Shown: positions 52,395 through 62,487, numbered from the stretch's first letter. The stretch: 64,000 bases of DNA from Bacteroidota bacterium (GCA_023425865.1 JAFABV010000002.1:103659-167658); one strand, 5' to 3'. The notes: generated by a model from the sequence alone, not told the origin. Numbers and translations are program-made.

Positions 52395-52587
52395 AGGTGG
52401 GTTCTATTAATTAGCTTTGTCATATTTCGAGACTATCTTCGAGGTCAAATTGCAAGTGAACGAAGGAGTTATGCGGGCATAACGACTGAGTGAACTGGCA
52501 ATTTGAGCCGAAGAGAGTCCGAAAGATGACAAAACGTAACCTATGATTTAATTACTTGGTTTCGGTGGTAATTAATAGAACCCACCT
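52395..52587. repeat. large imperfect palindrome between AGE epimerase and creatininase-like genes
   Basis: Terminal arms AGGTGGGTTCTATTAATTA (52395-52413) and its exact complement (52569-52587) enclose further matching segments: TTTGTCAT/ATGACAAA, ATCTTCG/CGAAGAG, TCAAATTGC/GCAATTTGA, and a centre of GTTATGCGGGCATAAC. The two halves match over about 80 bp, with 33 extra bases in the right half. It overlaps the epimerase stop by two bases. It resembles a MITE or a long structured leader. Confidence 0.85.
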
Positions 52588-53770
52588 AAAGTTTAGCAAT
52601 GATGTCGCGACATAGCCCCGCCGACTTGATCATCATACGGGGCACGTGGAAGGGTCCCTTGAAGATGTTGCCCTTGGCAGGCTGTGCCACCGTGCCGTCG
52701 CGGTGCAGATAACCATACCACTCGCCATACTCCTTGTCGGGAAAATGGCTGTAGGTCCACTCGCTGATGCGCTGATGGCGATGGAGATACTCTTCGTCGC
52801 CGGTGGCCATGTAGGCATAGAGCGAGGCGATGATGGTCTCGCACTGTGGCCACCAGAACTTCATGTCCTGCGAGTAGTCTTGCGGTGGCAGGTTGCGGCA
52901 GTCTCTGAAGTTGATGATGCCGCCATACTGCTCGTCCCATCCCCATTTCCACGACCAGTTGAAGATCTTCAGGCCCAGCTCGGTGAGGTGCTTGTCCCAG
53001 TTGCGGCGGCGTGCCTCCTCAAGTATGAACCAGGCCGTCTCGATGCAATGGCCGGGGTTGATGGTACGGCCGTTGATGGTGTCGATGAACTCGCCGTTGG
53101 GTCCCACGGTCTCGAGCACGGCCTCAAACTCCGGATGCAGGAAGTGGCGCTCCAGGGCGTCGAGCGACTCGTCGATCTGCCGGGTGAGCAGCGGGTCTTG
53201 TATCACCTCGCGTATGCAGGCCGCCGTATTGATGAGGATCATCGTGAGCGAGTGTCCCTGACATTCGAGTGCGGGCAGGTACTTGGGCTCGAGCAGTCCG
53301 GGCGTGTTCTTGTAGCGCAGAATGAGTTTGAAGATGTCGAGCGCGCGATGGGCATAGCTCATGTCGCCCGTGGCCTTGGCATATTCGGCCATGGCAATGG
53401 CGGCAAACGACTCGGAGAAGAGGTAGCGGCGCATGCGCAGGGGTGTGCCATCGGCCTTCACCTCAAAGTACATGCGGCCGTTGGCGTCGGTGCAGTGGTC
53501 GATGATGAAGTCGATGCAACTCTTCGAGGCCATGAGCCACTCTTGGTTGTTGCTGATATTGTTGTAGGCATAAGCGGCAATGAAGCCGAACCTGCCCTGA
53601 AACCATACCGACTTGGTGGTGTCTATGAGCGTACCGTCGCGGTCGACGCAGGTGTACACGCCGCCATTGACGCGGTCGAGGCCGTGCTCCATCCAGAACG
53701 GCATGATGTTGTTGGTGAGGTCGTCGAGATACGACCTCTGCCAATCGGTTAGATATGTTTTAATGTCCAC
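52586..53770 (-). CDS. N-acylglucosamine 2-epimerase (AGE family)
   Basis: A protein of 394 residues with the (alpha/alpha)6 barrel pattern: FWMEHGLDRVNGGVYTCVD, VWFQGRFGFIAAYAYNN, GRTINPGHCIETAWFI and KFWWPQCETIIAS, which include the family's conserved Arg and His residues. It interconverts N-acetylmannosamine and N-acetylglucosamine, the step after the NanA lyase, and replaces NanE in Bacteroidetes nan operons. It starts 11 bp after nanA on the same strand. Complete. Confidence 0.93.
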   Translation of the reverse strand: MDIKTYLTDWQRSYLDDLTNNIMPFWMEHGLDRVNGGVYTCVDRDGTLIDTTKSVWFQGRFGFIAAYAYNNISNNQEWLMASKSCIDFIIDHCTDANGRMYFEVKADGTPLRMRRYLFSESFAAIAMAEYAKATGDMSYAHRALDIFKLILRYKNTPGLLEPKYLPALECQGHSLTMILINTAACIREVIQDPLLTRQIDESLDALERHFLHPEFEAVLETVGPNGEFIDTINGRTINPGHCIETAWFILEEARRRNWDKHLTELGLKIFNWSWKWGWDEQYGGIINFRDCRNLPPQDYSQDMKFWWPQCETIIASLYAYMATGDEEYLHRHQRISEWTYSHFPDKEYGEWYGYLHRDGTVAQPAKGNIFKGPFHVPRMMIKSAGLCRDIIAKL

Positions 53771-53781
53771 AGTATTTGAAT

Positions 53782-54702
53782 TTAGAATTGATTGCAGCGC
53801 TCAAAGAAGTTGATGGCTTCCAGTTCGCTCTTGATTTGCTGTTCTTCTTCGTCGGTAAGGTTCTGGAACGGCACACGGTTGGGTCCGAGGTCGAAGCCCA
53901 TGAGCTTCATGATGCGCTTGCCGGCCACGATGTTGCCTCGATGGCGGGCAATGACGTTGATGACCTCCTGCGAGAAGTTCTGGTGCTCGCGGGCAGCCTC
54001 GATGTCGCCACGCTGCCATGCCTCGATGATGGCCACGAGCTCGCGGCCGTTGTAGTTGGTGGTGCCGCCGATGCCGCCTTGTGCGCCGCCTTGCGCCAGC
54101 GAGGGGAGGATGGTCTCGTCTTGGCCGTGCAGCATGTCAAACTTTCCGTTCTTGTAGAGGCGGCATTGGTTGTACTCGTACAAACTCTCGTAAGTGTACT
54201 TGATGCCGGCGAAGTTGGGAATACGGCCATCGACAGCCTTCAGCAGGTCGAGCATGGGCAGGAACGCGCCGTTGAAGGCAGGGATGTGGTAATAGTAGAA
54301 CGGCAGGTTGGGCGCGGCGGCCGCGATCTGCTCGCAGTATTTCACCAGTTCCTCGATACGCCCGATCTTGGGGAACGGCGGTGCCATGGAGCCTATGCCC
54401 CATGCGCCGATGGTCTGGGCATGACGGGCCAGCTCTACGCTGTCGCGCAGGCAGCAGCTGCCCACGTGCACGATGACCTTGAACCCTTCGGGGGCCACGC
54501 TCACCCAACGCTCGGCCAGTGCCTTGCGCTCATCGGTGGTAAGCATATATCCCTCACCGGACGAACCGTTGATAAACACACCTTTCAGGCCATTCTTCTG
54601 CAACATGCGTGCATAGGCCTCTACTGGCTCCAGGTTGACATCCCCGTTGGCAAGGAAGGGGGTGAATGGAGCATCGATCAAACCAAAAATCTTTTCCATC
54701 AT
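53782..54702 (-). CDS. nanA: N-acetylneuraminate lyase
   Basis: A protein of 306 residues of the dihydrodipicolinate synthase superfamily. GSSGEGYMLTTDERK near 48 is the family's carboxylate-binding GSxGE segment, FYYYHIPAFNG near 137 carries the catalytic Tyr, and FAGIKYTYESLYEY near 162 holds the Schiff-base Lys. It cleaves sialic acid to N-acetylmannosamine and pyruvate in the cytoplasm. Its neighbours are the epimerase and the MFS transporter. Intact. Confidence 0.95.
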   Translation of the reverse strand: MMEKIFGLIDAPFTPFLANGDVNLEPVEAYARMLQKNGLKGVFINGSSGEGYMLTTDERKALAERWVSVAPEGFKVIVHVGSCCLRDSVELARHAQTIGAWGIGSMAPPFPKIGRIEELVKYCEQIAAAAPNLPFYYYHIPAFNGAFLPMLDLLKAVDGRIPNFAGIKYTYESLYEYNQCRLYKNGKFDMLHGQDETILPSLAQGGAQGGIGGTTNYNGRELVAIIEAWQRGDIEAAREHQNFSQEVINVIARHRGNIVAGKRIMKLMGFDLGPNRVPFQNLTDEEEQQIKSELEAINFFERCNQF

Positions 54703-54763
54703 AATATTTGTGATTGATAATTGTCAATATATAGCGGCATCGGCAGGGCCGTGACCGCCTTCG

Positions 54764-56004
54764 TCATTCCATGTTGTCGGTCTTGGGCTTGAGGAAGGCC
54801 AGCTGCAGCACCAATGCCGTGGCCACCACGCCGCCCAGCAGGGCGAAGCCATAGCCCAGCTGTCCGCCATCGGCCCATTTGCCGAACACCTGGGTGACGG
54901 CCGCGCCGGCAAACACCCCGGTCATGTTCATGATGCCGTAGGCTGTGGCACGGCAACGGGCAGGCACAAACTGGCAGAGGATGGGCATGTTGTTGGCGTC
55001 GAACATGCCGAAGCCGATGCCGAAGAGCATGCCCGCGCCCACCACGGCCGCCGTGCTATGGCCGTAGCCCAGCAGGATGAGGGCGGGGATGGTGAGACCC
55101 AGACCGATGGCACCGGTATAGATGCGGCCACGCAGATTGCGTTGTACCCAATGGTCGGAGAGATAGCCACCGGCTATCACGCCGATGAACGACGAGAAGG
55201 CGATGGTGATGGTCGACATGGGGCCGGCATGCTGCATCGGCATGCCGAGGTTGTCGGCAAAGAGCGTGGGCAACCAGTTCTTGGTGGCCCAGCCGGGCAG
55301 GCTGGGTACGGCAAAGTAGAAGAGGATAATCCAGAAGGTCCAGTTGGACAATACCATGCCAAACTCGCTGAAGATAGAGCCCTTACGTCTTACGTCGGTG
55401 TCTGGCTGAGAGACGGGCTGCCCGTGCTTGGGATTCTCGTGCAGCAGCAACAGCAGCACGGCCGAATAGACAATGCCGATGATGCCAAACCAATGGAACG
55501 TCGACTTCCACGAGAACATCGCCGCGGCCACGGCACCGAAGCCGCCGATGGCCTGGCCTACGTAGATGCCCGTCATGTGGATGCCGATGGCCATCGAGCG
55601 CGACTTGCCCTCGTGCCAGTCGGCCAGCAGCGACAGGGCCGAGGGGATGTAGAGTGCCTCGCTTACGCCCATGAGGCCGCGCAGCAGATAGAGTTGTTCG
55701 AACGTGGTGGCGAAGCCCATGAGCAGGGTCACGGCCGACCACACGAAGAGCTGCCCACCACGAGCCACTTGCGGCTCACCTTGTCGGCCACCAGTCCGGC
55801 AAAGGGCGAGACGATGCCATAGATCCATAGGAACACCGCCATCAGCACGCCGAAGGCCTCGGCTTGGTTGAGTTCGGCGATATCTACCTTCATCGCCTCC
55901 TGCATGGTCGACAGCATCTGCCGGTCCATATAGTTGAGCAGGGCCACCACCCACAGCAGTGCCACGACCACCCAGGGATACACTTTCTTGTCTTTCAGTT
56001 GCAT
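54764..56004 (-). pseudogene. nanT: MFS sialic-acid transporter, single-base frameshift
   Basis: The first frame (from 56004) starts MQLKDKKVYPWVVVALLWV and reads DRQMLSTMQEAMKVDI and VADKVSRKWLVVGS before running off-frame to a stop. The second frame continues LFVWSAVTLLMGFATTFEQL through eleven further membrane spans to the end. One missing base near 55748-55751 (AGCTC where AGCCTC would restore the frame) breaks it. Total length of about 413 residues and twelve spans are normal for the OPA/ACS-type MFS carriers of Bacteroidetes nan operons. Either a real mutation or a sequencing error. Confidence 0.8.
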
Positions 56005-56028
56005 AGTATGTCTTTTGGTTATATGATT

Positions 56029-56686
56029 TTATTTGTAGTGAAACGTCAGTCGATAGATGTCGGGCGTCCGGATGCCGGGCTTCAGTTCGCCCCCGATGAG
56101 GTAGACTTGTCCGTGATGGTTGACCAGAGCCGCTCCGGCGCGCGCCGTCACTTGCGAGCTACCGAGCCTCAGCCACCGCGTTGCCATCGCTGCTGCCCGT
56201 GAAATTGTCCATCGCCACCGGCAGGGCGGGCAATGGCTTCAGCTGGGCGCGCCCATGCTTCAGGCGGATGACGAACGCCTGCGTAAGACTTCCGGCATCG
56301 TTGTTGCCGCCAAGACAGAGCAGGCCGTCCTTCAGCGGTATCGACACCCCGTAGGCGCAGGGCACGGGCAGGTGTCCCACCTTCTGCCAGATGAGCGCTG
56401 GCGTGTTGGTGATGCGGGCGGCATAGATGCCCTGGTAATATCTCTTGCTGCCGCCGTTGGCCGCGGGGACGGTGGGAAAATTGCATCCTCCTGCCATGAG
56501 CAGGTGGTTTTTCGAGACTCCGGCAAAGCAGGCCGAGACACCCTTCTCGATGCCTTCTTCGTGGGTGGGAAAGCCCGACATCTTTTCGAACGTCACCGAC
56601 TGCGGCGGTTGCGCCTGCAGGTGGGACGTTCCGATGATACCCATCAATGCGATTGGGCGCAGGAGATTATAGACAAACTTTATCAT
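56029..56686 (-). pseudogene. nanM: N-acetylneuraminate epimerase (kelch), internal deletion
   Basis: The N-terminal frame (175 residues) has a signal peptide (ALMGIIGTSHLQAQ), then FEKMSGFPTHEEGIEKGVSA, HLLMAGGCNFPTVP and GLLCLGGNNDAG, as in NanM beta-propellers. It stops at TAG after GNAVAEAR. Another frame directly behind carries the last kelch blade: ARAGAALVNHHGQVYLIGG and then RTPDIYRLTF. About 130-160 residues in the middle are missing, so this cannot be a simple reading error. NanM speeds anomer conversion of released sialic acid in the periplasm. Its start overlaps the nanS stop by ATGA. Confidence 0.8.
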
Positions 56687-58751
56687 GGCACCAAGGATAT
56701 TTCAAACGTACTGCAGGGCAACCCGGCTGCGTTCACGAGGTTGGCACGGGTGAAGGGCTGCCATGCGTAGCGGACGCTCACCGGCTGGGGCACTTCCTGA
56801 GCACCCACCGTCACCTTGTCGCCGGCAATGCGGGCGTCGGCAGGGTGATAGATGCCGTCACCGCCGGCCACCTCGAAGCCCATGAGGCGGTGGCCCGAGG
56901 CGCGAAGTCCTTCGGAATGTGCGAACGTGAGCGTCACCTCTGTACCCGTGGCGACGGCCCCTACACACTCCGGACTATCGGCACTGATATCGAAGGCATA
57001 GCTGTGGTGCAGTGCCTGTAGCGCAAGGCGCTCGCCCACGGGGCGCTTGTTGGGGTAGTGTACATTGAGTGAGTCGCCCAGGTCGGTGGTCACGGTCATC
57101 CAAGTGTGGGGCAACCGTGTTGCCATCAGGCGCTGTGAATTACGGAACGAGGGCCATGAACGACGGTTCAGACTCGACAGCTGCACGGTGTAGAATGGCA
57201 GCTGCGGCTGATGGAAGAAGCCGCGCCAGCTCTGCTCAAGCAAGGGGAAGAGGCGCTCGTGAAGCTCTATGTTGTGGGCATTCGACTCGCCCTGATACCA
57301 CACGACGCCCTTGATGGTGTAGCCCTTGAGAGGCGATATTCCCGACGCAAACATATAGGTGGGCACGTAGGGGTGTTGTTGCAGCTTGTTGGTGGCATTG
57401 CCGATATTGAGCAAGGCGCGCTCGCGGGCCCACTGCTGACCGAAGTCGCCATGATACCAGTCGCGCAGGATGGCAGGGAAGTGCCATTCCATGGTGTTGC
57501 GGTCGATCCACGACTCGGTGGTGGTGCCGCCCACGGCGTTGCAGATGATACCCACGGGTACCTTCAGGCTGTCGGCCAGCACACGGCCGAAGTGGTAGGC
57601 TACGGCCGAGAACTGCTTTACGCGGCCTGCCGTGCAACTGGTCCATGGGCCCATGCGCTGATACAGGTGACGGTTGACCGAGTCGCAAGCCCCGGCCGAC
57701 CATGTCGTGGCATTGGTGGGATAGATGGCAGGCATGTTGAAGAGGTGCAGCAAGGGTTGGTGGTCGGCATCAGTAAGGTCGGAGGCTGCCGTGAGCGTGG
57801 CCGCCACGGGCATTTCCATGTTCGACTGTCCTGAGCACAGCCACACTTCGCCGATAAACACCTGGTTGATGGCGACGCGCCCGCTCTTGGCCTTCACCTC
57901 AGCCTTATAAGGCCCGCCGGCCGCCATCGCGGGGTAAGTGACCGACCAATCGCCGTTCTCATCGGCCACCGTCGAGTGCTTGTCACCGTTGAAGTCGACG
58001 CTGACCTTCTCTTGGCTGTTGGCCTTTCCGCTGAACACCACAGGCTCTCCGCGCTGCATCACCATACCGTCGGTAAAGAGCGGACTCATCTGCAACCCGC
58101 CGTAGTTGCCGGTAATGGCGCTATAGACGGTGCGCGCCAGAATATCGGCGCCTTCGGGGTTGGGGTGCAGCGCGTCGGGAAGAGGTCGGGACGTGCGTAG
58201 AGCGGCGTATGGAGGTCGATGAGTCCCACGCCAGCAGCCTGTGCCACTTGGCCAATGTGCCGCTGGATGGCGGCGTGCCAGTCGCGGGTGCCACTCTCGA
58301 AGCGCGGGTGTCGGTCGAAGATGGGTGTCATCAAGCATATCCAGATGCGGGCCTTGGGATTGGTGGCTCTGAGGTTGTGGATGAGTTGCAGGTAGTCGGC
58401 ATTGAACTCATCACCATATTCGGGCCAGTTGCGTGGGTCGGTATCGTTGAGGCCGAGGTGTATCACCATGATGTCGGCCTTGAAGTCGAGGGCCTCCTGA
58501 TAGGCTTTCTGCTGGGTGTAGGGGCGATGTCCGTGGTTGAGCAGGGTAGCGCCTGAATGTCCGAAGTTACGCACCTCGTAGCCGTCGCCCAGCATCTGCT
58601 GCAGCCTGAACGGGTAGCTCTGCGTCTCACGGTCGGGTAGTCCGTAGCCAAAGGTTACGCTGTTGCCGATACAGGCCACGCGAAGACGGTTGCCGGCCGA
58701 GGCAGGCAATAATATCGATATTAAACATAGTAATAATAATACCTTTTTCAC
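56683..58751 (-). pseudogene. nanS: two-domain sialate O-acetylesterase, single-base frameshift
   Basis: The N-terminal frame starts MKKVLLLLCLISILLPASAG (signal) and forms an SGNH esterase: VACIGNSVTFGYG, IMVIHLGLNDTDP. It goes out of frame after LYARPDLFP. The other frame continues DALHPNPEGADILARTVYS with the last His of that domain, and then a SASA domain with VWLCSGQSNMEMP and VVWYQGESNAHN. One missing C in a run near 58160 (TTCCCGAC for TTCCCCGAC) separates them. The double-domain form of about 690 residues is that of Tannerella NanS, which removes acetyl groups from sialic acids. Confidence 0.82.
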
Positions 58752-59170
58752 AATGCTATCGTTTAAGTTGTTTCTTCAAGGTTTTTGGCTCTGCAGCACC
58801 TCATGGGGCAGACTTACTGTGCGCCGGGCATCGTAGCGAACATCCGTCAGCGCATGGCGTCCCTCCAGGTCGGTGAGCACGAAGGTAAACATCCACTTGT
58901 TAAGCCTGATGCCCTCAGCCTTCCGGTTGGGCATGAAGGGGTTAAGGTCGGCACTAAATTCATCCGAATGGTCAACGTTTTTACCGAATCGCTTCTGTCT
59001 GGTTGTGGGTGGCATAAACGGGTGGCTTCAGCAGCGGGGCGTTGCCGGAGAGAGTGTTGTCCGGCGCACACAGCACTTTGTGTGTTTCGGTAGTCCGTTG
59101 AAGATGGGTTGGTAGCACTCCATCTGGAGCAGCTGCCACTGTAGTATCAAGACTCATGTGGAAGCTACTC

Positions 59171-59315
59171 TGGTTCTTCATTTCTACTTGCAAAAGTAGA
59201 AATAAACGGTAATATATGTATGATGTTCTGTTGTATTTTATGCTTTTTTATCCGCTATATTCGGGTGGTGCCTTTAGCACAAGGTGGTTTTCCGGTGTAT
59301 AATTGTGCGGTATAA
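59171..59315. repeat. helicase promoter region, copy B
   Basis: The partner of 39871-40015. It keeps the start codon and the first codons (M-K-N-Q), but the helicase coding sequence does not follow. Confidence 0.85.
59180..59203 (-). promoter_or_regulatory. -7 element inside a perfect palindrome, probable nan operon promoter
   Basis: ATTTCTACTT-GCAA-AAGTAGAAAT is a perfect 10-bp-arm palindrome. On the minus strand it contains TACTTTTG, a -7 match. No other promoter is evident before nanS, so the operon may be read from here with a leader of about 430 nt. Confidence 0.5.
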
Positions 59316-59556
59316 TGATTTGATATAGTCTTCGTAACAAGTGTGGAGAGAGTCATCTTACACGTCTCCTATGAATTACAGTTGCCATACTATTTGCTGA
59401 CCGAATTTCACCATGTATGGTGGTTCGCGTGAGAAGGCATAGGATAAACTTGGAGTGTGGATATTACTTTAATGGGCTACGCCAATTTGGGGTCTACAAG
59501 ATTAGTGCATATCTGCTTTAGGTCAGGAGCGTTTCTTTCCCGTTTACCTTCACTAA

Positions 59557-60441
59557 CTACCTCTTAGCACCATTAACCACCTTCCAAATGTCGGCAGCGG
59601 AACCGTTGAAGGGGCCATGGTGGGCAAGCTTCAAAGTGCACATGGCGGCAGCAAAGCGCCCCGCCTCCTCGATGCTTGCCCCCTGCATGCGCATCCAGAG
59701 ATAACCGGTGGAGTAGGTGTCACCGCAGCCCGTCGCATCAACAAGTTCTGTGGGTTCAAAAGCCGGAATCTCAAGCATTTTCCCATCCGCGTAAATCAAT
59801 GAGCCATAGTTGCCCAAGGTAATTACCACCTCGCGAACGCCCCAAGCGGCTATCTGCCGCGCCACTGTAAGCGGGTCTTTAGAGTCAGTTATTACCTCCA
59901 TCTCATGCTCATTGAGTTTGAGAATGTCGGTGTAAGCCAATATCTCTTCCTTGTCTTTCCACACCACCGGGCGCACCTGTTGCCCCACCACCTCACGCAG
60001 ATAGCCCTGAACGTCAATGGAGATAAGGCCCTTGGTGGAAAGGTATTTCACCACTTCAGCAGGGAAGTCGTCATTGAGTAGGCTTCCTAAATGGTACACC
60101 TTGGCATCTAATGGGCGCATCTCCTCAATGGTGAAGGGGTCGGCCTTGGCCAACACGCGCTGTGTGCGGCTGTTGGAGTTTTCGCCATACTTGTTCTCAA
60201 AAAATACGGTATGGGCACTGGGGTATCGCAACACGTCGATACCTGCCTGGCGCATTCGCTCCACCTCATCCATCTTACCCTCTGCCACCTTGGTGACGAG
60301 CTGAAAACTCACGTCTTGAGGTAGTTGGTTTATGCCGTAAGCCATATAGAAGGCTGTACCGCCTGTCATGTCGACTTCATTCTTCGGCGTAATGATTTTA
60401 TCTTGAGTGAGATGACCGATGCAACAGATATCTTTTGTCAT
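59557..60441 (-). CDS. PfkB family carbohydrate kinase
   Basis: A protein of 294 residues, started at MTKDICCIGHLTQDKI; ten more codons upstream overlap the promoter. The ribokinase fold is plain: VDMTGGTAFYMAYGI (substrate lid region), DILKLNEHEMEVITD and the ATP/anion-hole motif LVDATGCGDTYSTGYLW with the catalytic Asp. The sugar cannot be named. A -7 element TACCTTTG lies about 20 bp upstream. It is a single-gene unit next to tRNA-Leu. Confidence 0.88.
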   Translation of the reverse strand: MTKDICCIGHLTQDKIITPKNEVDMTGGTAFYMAYGINQLPQDVSFQLVTKVAEGKMDEVERMRQAGIDVLRYPSAHTVFFENKYGENSNSRTQRVLAKADPFTIEEMRPLDAKVYHLGSLLNDDFPAEVVKYLSTKGLISIDVQGYLREVVGQQVRPVVWKDKEEILAYTDILKLNEHEMEVITDSKDPLTVARQIAAWGVREVVITLGNYGSLIYADGKMLEIPAFEPTELVDATGCGDTYSTGYLWMRMQGASIEEAGRFAAAMCTLKLAHHGPFNGSAADIWKVVNGAKR

Positions 60442-60562
60442 GCGTTTGTAATTTGGCTGCAAAGGTAGCAAATAAAAACCGCATAGCTACCCTTAGATAC
60501 TATCTTTTCTCTTAAAATCATAGCTTTATCCCACATACATTCCCAAACTTTTCGTGTAAAAG

Positions 60563-60594
60563 TTTGTGCCATTCAGAAATTCATTGTATCTTTG
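60563..60594 (+). promoter_or_regulatory. tRNA-Leu promoter
   Basis: TTTG (60563-60566), a 20-bp spacer and TATCTTTG (60587-60594) match the consensus; the tRNA begins 26 bp after it. Confidence 0.85.
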
Positions 60595-60620
60595 CACCCG
60601 CATTGCACATCAGTGCTTAT

Positions 60621-60705
60621 GCCCAGATGGCGGAATAGGTAGACGCGCTGGTCTCAAACACCAGTGCCGCAAGGCATCCCGGTTCGAGCCCGGGTCTGGG
60701 TACCA
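60621..60705 (+). tRNA. tRNA-Leu (anticodon CAA)
   Basis: The acceptor strands GCCCAGA/TCTGGGT pair with one G-U; the anticodon stem CTGGT/ACCAG encloses the loop CTCAAAC, so the anticodon is CAA, reading UUG. A long variable arm (GCCGCAAGGC) shows a class II tRNA, and GGTTCGAGCC forms the T loop. The CCA end is encoded. Confidence 0.97.
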
Positions 60706-60706
60706 C

Positions 60707-60749
60707 AAATATTCCTTGTAAGTCTTTGACTTGCAAGGAATATTTTTTT
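60707..60749 (+). terminator. tRNA-Leu terminator
   Basis: AAATATTCCTTG pairs with CAAGGAATATTT, followed by a T run. Confidence 0.92.
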
Positions 60750-60990
60750 GTATCTACAAGAAGTGTACGGTGTAACTATGGGTAGCTATTACGAAGATGT
60801 TCGGTAGCTTTCTTGTAATTCATTTCCTCGTTCGTCCTCCCCCTCAAAATGAGTTGTATTAAACTATTTCTTATTGTAGGCTGGCACAGTTTACTTTATG
60901 CTCTCGTAGCTTGAAGCAGCTGAAATGGATAGGCCCCTATATGAAGGCCAGCCTAAATTCTCAGTTTAGTTGGGCATGTGTATAGCATTT

Positions 60991-62487
60991 TTAGTATATG
61001 ATTTCCCAAAAGCCATTTTTATCGGAGCCTACTCTACGAAGATATTTGCCACGCATTTTTTCAATATTTCGCATGATAGTACTTGCATTCAGTCCTGTTA
61101 TTGTTGCCATTTCATCCTTAGTTATATAAGGATTTTCAACCATTAACTGTAAGATGGATATACGATTAGTTGTTAGTCTTTCTCCATTTACAGTTGCCTT
61201 TTCAATTAACCTCTTAATAAGGTTCTTGCTGTTTACAGTTGCATTTTGGGCATTTACAGTTGCATTTACAGTCCTCTTTTCTGCATTTGCAGTTGCATCT
61301 CTTTGATTATTTGCCTGGGAAATAACCTTCGGTACCGTAATCTTCAGAATAAAATCATCAAGATGGAAGGATAAATGTGACGTACCATTAGCTTCCAACT
61401 CCCTACACATACGATCCACACCCTCTCCAAACTCTTTTACATAGTCGTATGCTTTTAAGAACTGAGCAATTTTCGGATTGCGAGAGAAATGTGTATGGCG
61501 AATGTTAGAGGGCTTAACCGTTCCAGGCAATCTGCCCGGCGACTCAAATACCAAGCGATTGTCGAACATCTTAATTTGAATTTCAGTACCCTTGATATTG
61601 TAGGCACGGTGGCAACAAGCATTGACAACCATCTCTTGAATTACAAACTTTGGGTAATCCCTATTGGTTACAAACTGTCCATGCTGTCCAAGAAATGTAT
61701 GCTCCTCTACTTGAGTTTCAAGATAAGCAATCGTGGCTTTCACTTGGTCAAGTATCGTTCCCTCAAAGGTTACATCCTTGATGACATTCATCTCTGTACC
61801 CACTCGTTCCTCTGTTCCTTTATAGCGGATGAAGCGAGTGCGCCCACGAGGAAAGAACTTCTGGGGATATTTACCAAACAACAGAATACAAGCCACACTC
61901 ACTTGCTCCTTTCCCATGGCATTGGTAGTAATGAGGCTATTATTTTCATGTAGATATTGCTTTGCCGATTTGGTATAACCAATCAATTCTTTATATCTTT
62001 CGACAGCAGCCATATCAATATCATCTATCGTAGCACCATACACTGCTGTATCTTCATAGTAGCGTTCTCCCTTATCGTACATCAACTGTATGCGCTCCTC
62101 AAAAGACAGTTTACGGCTCTTATCTCCAATACGCATATAGGCTTCGTCTGCCTGATTAGCATGCAGCTCCGAACTTGCAGGAATGTGCATCAATAAAATA
62201 TGGTTCTCGCTTCCGTCCTTGTCCGTGCATGGCACTAATTCGCTGGTAATAGGCACAGAAGGATTACAGAAATCCAAAGGAACACGCAACAATTCATTCA
62301 ACTTTTCCGTATGCTGGTCAACCCCTTCTATCTTCCTTGTCTTGTCAGTCACACCGATAGCAATATCACCACCGTCAGCATTAGCAAATGCCACGATGGT
62401 AATAGCTAATGCTTTCGGATCAATTTGAATGCTTTTACAATCAAAAGTCTGATCTTCCTTACGAGTTTGTATTTCTCCTCTTGTCAT
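60991..62487 (-). CDS. AlbA_2 / Schlafen-type ATP-binding protein with winged helix
   Basis: A protein of 498 residues. The AlbA_2 domain (about 1-120) reads DQTFDCKSIQIDPKALAI, VAFANADGGDIAIGVTD; a GHKL-type ATP site (about 280-370) has VIQEMVVNACCHRAYN and RLPGTVKPSNIRH with FGEGVDRM; the end is a MarR-like winged helix (NPYITKDEMATITGLNASTI). Between them lies an Asn/Thr/Val repeat (NATVN). Such proteins are frequent, often several per Bacteroidetes genome, and may be regulators or defence-linked. It is intact, in contrast to the fragment at 48769. Confidence 0.88.
   Translation of the reverse strand: MTRGEIQTRKEDQTFDCKSIQIDPKALAITIVAFANADGGDIAIGVTDKTRKIEGVDQHTEKLNELLRVPLDFCNPSVPITSELVPCTDKDGSENHILLMHIPASSELHANQADEAYMRIGDKSRKLSFEERIQLMYDKGERYYEDTAVYGATIDDIDMAAVERYKELIGYTKSAKQYLHENNSLITTNAMGKEQVSVACILLFGKYPQKFFPRGRTRFIRYKGTEERVGTEMNVIKDVTFEGTILDQVKATIAYLETQVEEHTFLGQHGQFVTNRDYPKFVIQEMVVNACCHRAYNIKGTEIQIKMFDNRLVFESPGRLPGTVKPSNIRHTHFSRNPKIAQFLKAYDYVKEFGEGVDRMCRELEANGTSHLSFHLDDFILKITVPKVISQANNQRDATANAEKRTVNATVNAQNATVNSKNLIKRLIEKATVNGERLTTNRISILQLMVENPYITKDEMATITGLNASTIMRNIEKMRGKYLRRVGSDKNGFWEIIY

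Larger units (their letters stand above)
58752..59556. other. leader/relic region upstream of the nan operon
   Basis: No intact gene. One minus frame (59015-58776) reads KAEGIRLNKWMFTFVLTD and then HALTDVRYDARRTVSLPHE and ends 24 bp before nanS; it has the look of a gene end but I do not recognise it. At 59171-59315 lies the copy of the helicase promoter. 59316-59556 is featureless. Confidence 0.45.
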
